Assembly (NCBI GenBank): GCA_965219235.1
Contig: OZ244721.1
Location: forward strand, 2,700,716 to 2,764,715
DNA: 64,000 nt
Source: CBDHCC01 sp965219235
Lineage (GTDB): Bacteria; Pseudomonadota; Alphaproteobacteria; Sphingomonadales; Sphingomonadaceae
Direction of reading: 5' to 3'
The translations under genes and the position numbers were made by a program. The notes under the pieces were generated by a model. That model made no database searches and was not told where the DNA came from. It saw only the letters and a list, made by a program, of their open reading frames with translations. Numbering within the stretch: the first letter of the stretch is position 1; each line of letters starts with the position of its first letter. This document shows positions 60,129 to 64,000 of the stretch, in pieces.

Positions 60129-61139
60129 ATGGACGACCGCCTGGACCGCCTCGAACGGCTCGCCGCCCTGCACCGCGAGGGCGCGCTCACCGACGACGAA
60201 TTCCGCGAGGAGAAGCTGCGCGTGCTCGGCGGCCGGCGGATCGACGAGCCGCCCGAGCCCGCCGGGCCGCCGCCGGTGTCCCCCGCGATGTCCAAGCCGG
60301 TGCCCGCGCCCGTCGCGCCGAGCGAGTGGGCGGAGGAGCCGGAGCCGCGATTCGTGGACCTTCCGGCCGAGCCCGCCGCGCCGTCCCGCCGCCGCGGCGT
60401 CGTCGTCGGCTTGGCCGTCGCGGCGGTCATCGCGGTGCTGATCGCCGCGGTGCTGTTCGCGCGCTCGATCTCGGTGGACGCGCCGCGCTCCTCCGTCGGT
60501 TCGGCCGAGTCCCGCCAGGCCTCGCCGCGCGACAGCGCCGCCCTGGACGCCGTGCCGGAGAACGCGATGGCGGCGGAACCGGAGGCGGAGACGGAGACGG
60601 AGACGCCGGAGCGCGATGTCGCGTCGGCGCTCGAACTGTCCGATCCGTCCCGTTGCCGGTTTGGGACGGAGGGTCGCGAGGCGTTCGACGCGCTGCTCAG
60701 CCGGTCGGGCGGCGAGTGGGCGGCGGACGGGCCGGTGCGGCTCGGCGCGGTGACGCTCACGCCCAAGCTGGAGGTGTCGCAGGTCAACCCGGTCCCGCCG
60801 GCCGGTGCCGAGCCTCGGGACGACACCGCCGCCGCGCCGCAGGTCGAGCCGTCGATCCGCTATTACGCCTCGGCCCGCGCGCCCGATGGCGTCGTGTGGA
60901 ACGGGCTGCGCTTCAGCCGCCTGGTGCGGTCGCACCTGTCGCGGCCGGACGGCGGTTCGCTGGATCGCCGCAGCCTGACCTTCCTGGAGGACCCCGACCA
61001 AGTGCGACGCACGCTGGCGCGGGCGGGCGTGGACGTCCCGCCCGACGGCCGCGCGCTGGGCGGCGCGTGCTCCGGGACGATGAGGGTGGAGGCGATCCCC
61101 GGCGGCTCGGCGCTCACCTGCGAGCGGCGGTGCGATTGA
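60129..61139 (+). CDS. SHOCT-domain single-pass membrane protein, unknown function
   Basis: 336 residues from the ATG at 60129. Residues 4-33 (LERLAALHREGALTDDEFRE) are a SHOCT motif, a short amphipathic element found in many membrane or binding proteins. A Pro-rich segment, an Arg cluster and one membrane helix (GVVVGLAVAAVIAVLIAAVL, about 92-112) follow, then an extracytoplasmic Glu/Thr-rich stretch and a ~170-residue domain I do not recognise, with four cysteines (CRFGTEGREAF, ALGGACSG, TCERRCD) that may form disulfides. It converges on the ABC ATPase gene. Confidence 0.65.
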   Translation: MDDRLDRLERLAALHREGALTDDEFREEKLRVLGGRRIDEPPEPAGPPPVSPAMSKPVPAPVAPSEWAEEPEPRFVDLPAEPAAPSRRRGVVVGLAVAAVIAVLIAAVLFARSISVDAPRSSVGSAESRQASPRDSAALDAVPENAMAAEPEAETETETPERDVASALELSDPSRCRFGTEGREAFDALLSRSGGEWAADGPVRLGAVTLTPKLEVSQVNPVPPAGAEPRDDTAAAPQVEPSIRYYASARAPDGVVWNGLRFSRLVRSHLSRPDGGSLDRRSLTFLEDPDQVRRTLARAGVDVPPDGRALGGACSGTMRVEAIPGGSALTCERRCD

Positions 61140-61194
61140 AGGGCTGATAGAGGAGAGGGAGCGCGGCCGGTGGGCCGATGGCCGATGGAGCCGT

Positions 61195-62127
61195 TCAAGC
61201 CGCCGCCGCCGCATCCGCCCGCGTCAGGTTCAGGAACACGTCCTCCAGGTCCGCCTCGCGCGTGGTCACGTCGACGATGCCCAGTCCCTCCGCCTGCACG
61301 GCGGCCAGCACCTCGCCCGCGTTCATCCGGTCCTTGTCGTAGGTGATCGCCAGCCCGCGCTCGCCCGCCGGCTGGACCCGCTCGAAGGCGGGGTGGTCGT
61401 GCAGCGCGGGCGGATCGCGGTCGACGGTCACCACCACCACCTTCTCGCGCGCCATGTTGATCAGCGTCGCGGTCGGCTCGTTGGCGATCAGGCGGCCGTG
61501 GTTGATGATCGCGATGCGGTCGCACAGCTCCTCCGCCTCCTCCAGATAGTGCGTGGTCAGCACCACCGTGGTGCCCGCCGCGTTGAGCGCGCGCACCAGC
61601 GTCCAGAGCTGGCGGCGCAGGTCGATGTCCACGCCCGCCGTCGGCTCGTCGAGCACGAGGACCGGCGGCCGGTGGACCATCGCCTTGGCGACCAGCAGCC
61701 GGCGCTTCATGCCGCCCGACAGGGTGCGGGCATAGGCGTCCGCCTTGTCGGCGAGCGCGACCGCCTCCAGCAGCGCGTCGGTGCGCCGGTCCGCCTTGGC
61801 GATGCCGTAGAGACCGGCCTGCAGCTCCAGCGCCTCGCGCGGCGTGAAGAACGGGTCGAACAGGATCTCCTGCGGCACGATGCCGATCGACCGCTTGGCG
61901 TTCCTGGGGTGTTCGGCGATGTCGAAGCCCCAGATGCGCGCGGTGCCCGCCGTCTTGTTCACCATGCCGGCCAGGATGTTGATGAGCGTGGACTTGCCGG
62001 CGCCATTGGGGCCGAGCAGGCCGAAGATCTGCCCGCGCGGCACGGCGAAGCTCACGTCGTCCAGCGCCCGCTTGCCGCCCGCGTAGGTCTTGGACAGGCC
62101 GTCGATCTCGATCGCGTTCTCGCTCAT
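61195..62127 (-). CDS. ABC transporter ATP-binding protein (orphan)
   Basis: 310 residues. Walker A LLGPNGAGKSTLINIL, Q-loop IGIVPQEILFDPFFTPRE, signature TLSGGMKRRLLVAKAM, Walker B VLVLDEPTAGVD and H-loop TTHYLEEAE are all intact. A ~75-residue C-terminal extension (from EKVVVVTVDRDPP) is of the kind seen in YadG/NatA-type exporter ATPases. The matching ABC-2 permease is not adjacent on either side, so its partner must be elsewhere. The ATG at 62125-62127 is preferred over the one at 62137-62139. Confidence 0.9.
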   Translation of the reverse strand: MSENAIEIDGLSKTYAGGKRALDDVSFAVPRGQIFGLLGPNGAGKSTLINILAGMVNKTAGTARIWGFDIAEHPRNAKRSIGIVPQEILFDPFFTPREALELQAGLYGIAKADRRTDALLEAVALADKADAYARTLSGGMKRRLLVAKAMVHRPPVLVLDEPTAGVDIDLRRQLWTLVRALNAAGTTVVLTTHYLEEAEELCDRIAIINHGRLIANEPTATLINMAREKVVVVTVDRDPPALHDHPAFERVQPAGERGLAITYDKDRMNAGEVLAAVQAEGLGIVDVTTREADLEDVFLNLTRADAAAAA

Positions 62128-62276
62128 GGGCGGCGGCATAGCGGGGGTGGGCCGGGCTGCCTAGCGGAGCGGCCGGGCGCGCGGTGTCGGCTCGGGCGGC
62201 GAGAGACGGCCGGGGCCGATCGTGGAGACGGGACGGCCGTTGTCGCCCGCTCCCCCGCCCGCTAAGGGCCAGCGCG

Positions 62277-62501
62277 ATGACCGATCCCTTCGCGCCTCCC
62301 GAAATCGAGCGTGTGCCGTTGCCGCGGGTGGTGTGCGACGGCGCCAGCGAGCTGCCGGGCTACGAGGCGCTGGGCCATCCGCGCGTCTGGCTGCAGATCG
62401 GGCCGCAGGGCTATGCCGACTGCGGCTATTGCGACCGGCGGTTCGTGCTGATCGGCGGCCCGGCGGATGCGGGGATGGATGTAGAGGGCGAGGCGACGTA
62501 G
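62277..62501 (+). CDS. CHCC zinc-finger protein (NDUFS6-like)
   Basis: 74 residues. VCDGASELPGYEALGHPRVW and YADCGYCDRRFVL carry the C...H...C-x-x-C pattern of the zf-CHCC domain. Mitochondrial NDUFS6 with this domain is a zinc subunit needed for complex I assembly, and alphaproteobacterial homologues are thought to be similar. It is a small gene between the orphan ABC ATPase and tldD. Confidence 0.88.
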   Translation: MTDPFAPPEIERVPLPRVVCDGASELPGYEALGHPRVWLQIGPQGYADCGYCDRRFVLIGGPADAGMDVEGEAT

Positions 62502-62506
62502 GATTG

Positions 62507-62528
62507 CTCCCCTCCCTCGCAGGGAGGG
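62507..62528. repeat. Solitary CTCCCCTCCCT-CGC-AGGGAGGG hairpin
   Basis: CCCTCCCT and AGGGAGGG pair around CGC, 5 bases after the zinc-finger gene stop and 49 bases before tldD. It matches the end-hairpin of the family flanking polA. Confidence 0.75.
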
Positions 62529-62577
62529 CAGCGGATGCCCGTTTCCCCGCCACGGCCACGCCACTATATAGCGGGCC

Positions 62578-63999
62578 ATGACCCACCCCGACCCCCGCCA
62601 GCTCCTCTACCGCACGCTCGACCCCGACGCCGCCGCCCGGCTGACGGCGGACGCGCTCGCCCGATGCGACGACGGCGAGCTCTACCTGCAATATTCCGCC
62701 TCCGAAGCCTTTGGATTCGACGATGGGCGGTTGAAGACGGCGGACTATTCGGTGGGCTCCGGCTTCGGCCTGCGCGGCGTGTCGGGCGAGACGACCGGCT
62801 TCGCCCACGCCAACGAGATCAGCGAGGCCGCCATCCGCCGCGCGGCCGACACGCTCTCGCTCCTCGACCCCGCCACCCAGTCGCCGTCCCCGCCGCCCAA
62901 GCGCACCAACGTCCACCTGTACACCGGCGACAGCCCACTGGACGCGGTGCCGTTCGCCGACAAGGTGGCGCTGTGCCAGCGGATCGACGCCGCCGCGCGC
63001 GCCCGCGATCCCAGCGTGGTGCAGGTGTCGGTCAGCCTGGCGGGCAGTTGGGACGTGGTCGAGATCGTGCGCGCCGACGGCTTCCGCGCCACCGACATCC
63101 GGCCGCTGGTGCGCCTCGGCGTGTCGCTGGTGGTGGAGCGGAACGGCCGGCGGGAGACGGGCTTCCACGGGCAGGGCGGCCGCACCCTCTACGATGATCT
63201 GTTCCTGGCCGAGACGTGGAACCGCTCGATCGACATCGCGCTGGCGCAGGGGCTCGTGAACCTCGACTCCGTGGCCGCGCCGGCGGGCGAGCAGACCGTG
63301 CTGGTCGGCCCCGGCTGGCCCGGCGTGCTGCTGCACGAGGCGGTGGGACATGGCTTGGAGGGCGACTTCAACCGCAAGGGCACGTCGGTCTTCTCCGGCC
63401 GGCTGGGCGAGCGGGTGGCGGCCAGGGGCGTGACGGTGGTGGACGACGGCGCCATCGGCCATCGGCGCGGTTCGCTGTCGATCGACGACGAGGGCACGCC
63501 GACCGGCGAGACCGTGCTGATCGAGGACGGGGTCTTGACCGGCTATATGCAGGACCGCCTCAACGCGCGCCTGATGGGCGTGCCGGCGACGGGCAACGGT
63601 CGCCGCCAGTCCTTCGCCCACGCGCCCATGCCGCGCATGACCAACACCTTCATGCGCTCGGGGCGGGACGACCCTGCGGAGCTGCTCTCACGCGTCAAGA
63701 ATGGTATTTACGCCAAGAGCTTCGGTGGCGGCCAGGTGGACATCACCAGCGGCAAGTTCGTCTTCAGCTGCACCGAGGCGTATCAGGTGGAGAACGGCCG
63801 TATCGGCGCGCCGATCAAGGGCGCGACGCTGATCGGCGACGGACTGACGGTGCTCAACCGCGTGACGGGCATCGGCAACGACCTGTCCCTGGACGAAGGC
63901 GTCGGCCTCTGCGGCAAGGGCGGCCAGACCGTGCCCGCCGGCGTGGGTCAGCCGACGCTGCTGGTGGAGGGGATCACCGTGGGCGGCACGGCGGCTTAG
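62578..63999 (+). CDS. tldD: TldD metalloprotease
   Basis: 473 residues, full length, ending in TAG at 63997-63999, one base before the window end. The zinc-binding HExxxH is VLLHEAVGHGLEGDFNRKG (about 257-262), and the later zinc Cys is in SFVFSC-like GKFVFSCTEAYQVENG. Other family features are the N-terminal YCDYADVRYED-like beta strand here reading ELYLQYSASEAFGFDDG, VDSVAAPAGEQTVLVGPGWPG-like region and GIGNDLSLDEGVGLCGKGGQ. It forms the TldD/TldE protease with the pmbA product at 2621-3967. Confidence 0.95.
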   Translation: MTHPDPRQLLYRTLDPDAAARLTADALARCDDGELYLQYSASEAFGFDDGRLKTADYSVGSGFGLRGVSGETTGFAHANEISEAAIRRAADTLSLLDPATQSPSPPPKRTNVHLYTGDSPLDAVPFADKVALCQRIDAAARARDPSVVQVSVSLAGSWDVVEIVRADGFRATDIRPLVRLGVSLVVERNGRRETGFHGQGGRTLYDDLFLAETWNRSIDIALAQGLVNLDSVAAPAGEQTVLVGPGWPGVLLHEAVGHGLEGDFNRKGTSVFSGRLGERVAARGVTVVDDGAIGHRRGSLSIDDEGTPTGETVLIEDGVLTGYMQDRLNARLMGVPATGNGRRQSFAHAPMPRMTNTFMRSGRDDPAELLSRVKNGIYAKSFGGGQVDITSGKFVFSCTEAYQVENGRIGAPIKGATLIGDGLTVLNRVTGIGNDLSLDEGVGLCGKGGQTVPAGVGQPTLLVEGITVGGTAA

Positions 64000-64000
64000 T

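Overview
This 64 kb window is high-GC chromosomal DNA from an alphaproteobacterium, most likely a sphingomonad (order Sphingomonadales). That placement is an inference from several signs: a perfect CtrA-type box (TTAA-N7-TTAAC), an alphaproteobacterial LexA box (GAAC-N7-GAAC) in front of dinB, the gene order helicase/S4/fdxA/carD, a Mic60-like gene beside hemD and hemC, short DUF1674 and CHCC zinc-finger genes, and dense dispersed palindromic repeats of the type common in sphingomonads. I saw no rRNA, tRNA, CRISPR array, prophage or classical transposase. Layout: 1-7.2 kb holds the end of a DUF11-type surface protein, rsmE, ubiA, pmbA, a CysQ/IMPase-family phosphatase, an HNH nuclease, gluQ, a HIG1-like membrane protein and a PduO-type cobalamin adenosyltransferase. 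7.2-13.8 kb holds a trimeric autotransporter adhesin, an ATP-dependent DNA ligase, a CHASE2-EAL protein and a tiny 24-residue peptide gene with its own terminator. 13.8-18.6 kb holds a GH13 alpha-glucosidase and a formaldehyde-detoxification locus (frmA divergent from a VOC gene, fghA and an exonuclease). 18.6-24.7 kb holds a Crp/Fnr regulator divergent from two tandem ferritin-like exported proteins, a DUF2141-like lipoprotein and the ergothioneine pair egtB-egtD. 25-36 kb holds ppc, a GIN-domain lipoprotein, carD, fdxA, an S4 protein, a Suv3-type helicase, an M23 peptidase under a CtrA box, and SOS-type dinB. 36-45.1 kb holds gyrB, two membrane proteins (one Mic60/mitofilin-like), hemD, hemC, tsaD and gpsA. 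45.1-51 kb holds a broken DUF4279 gene, a DUF1674 (SDHAF4-like) gene, rsmB, a GFA-family gene, rpe, purH and a GIY-YIG gene bracketed by palindromes. 51-64 kb holds two CPA1 antiporters, polA, a class A beta-lactamase-like lipoprotein, nadB, a SHOCT-domain protein, an orphan ABC ATPase, a CHCC zinc-finger protein and tldD, the partner of the pmbA gene near the other end. Most genes are ordinary housekeeping functions. The unusual layer is the repeats: about twenty-two loci of GC-rich palindromes, several built like REPINs (two inverted units joined by a spacer), belonging to at least six sequence families. They lie in the gaps, but they also enter genes in frame (about 60 residues inside RsmB, about 7 residues at the HemC N-terminus) and one forms the ribosome-binding site of gpsA. 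A small GIY-YIG nuclease gene flanked by one of these families is a candidate mobiliser, analogous in layout to RAYT/REP systems but with a different enzyme; this is a hypothesis.
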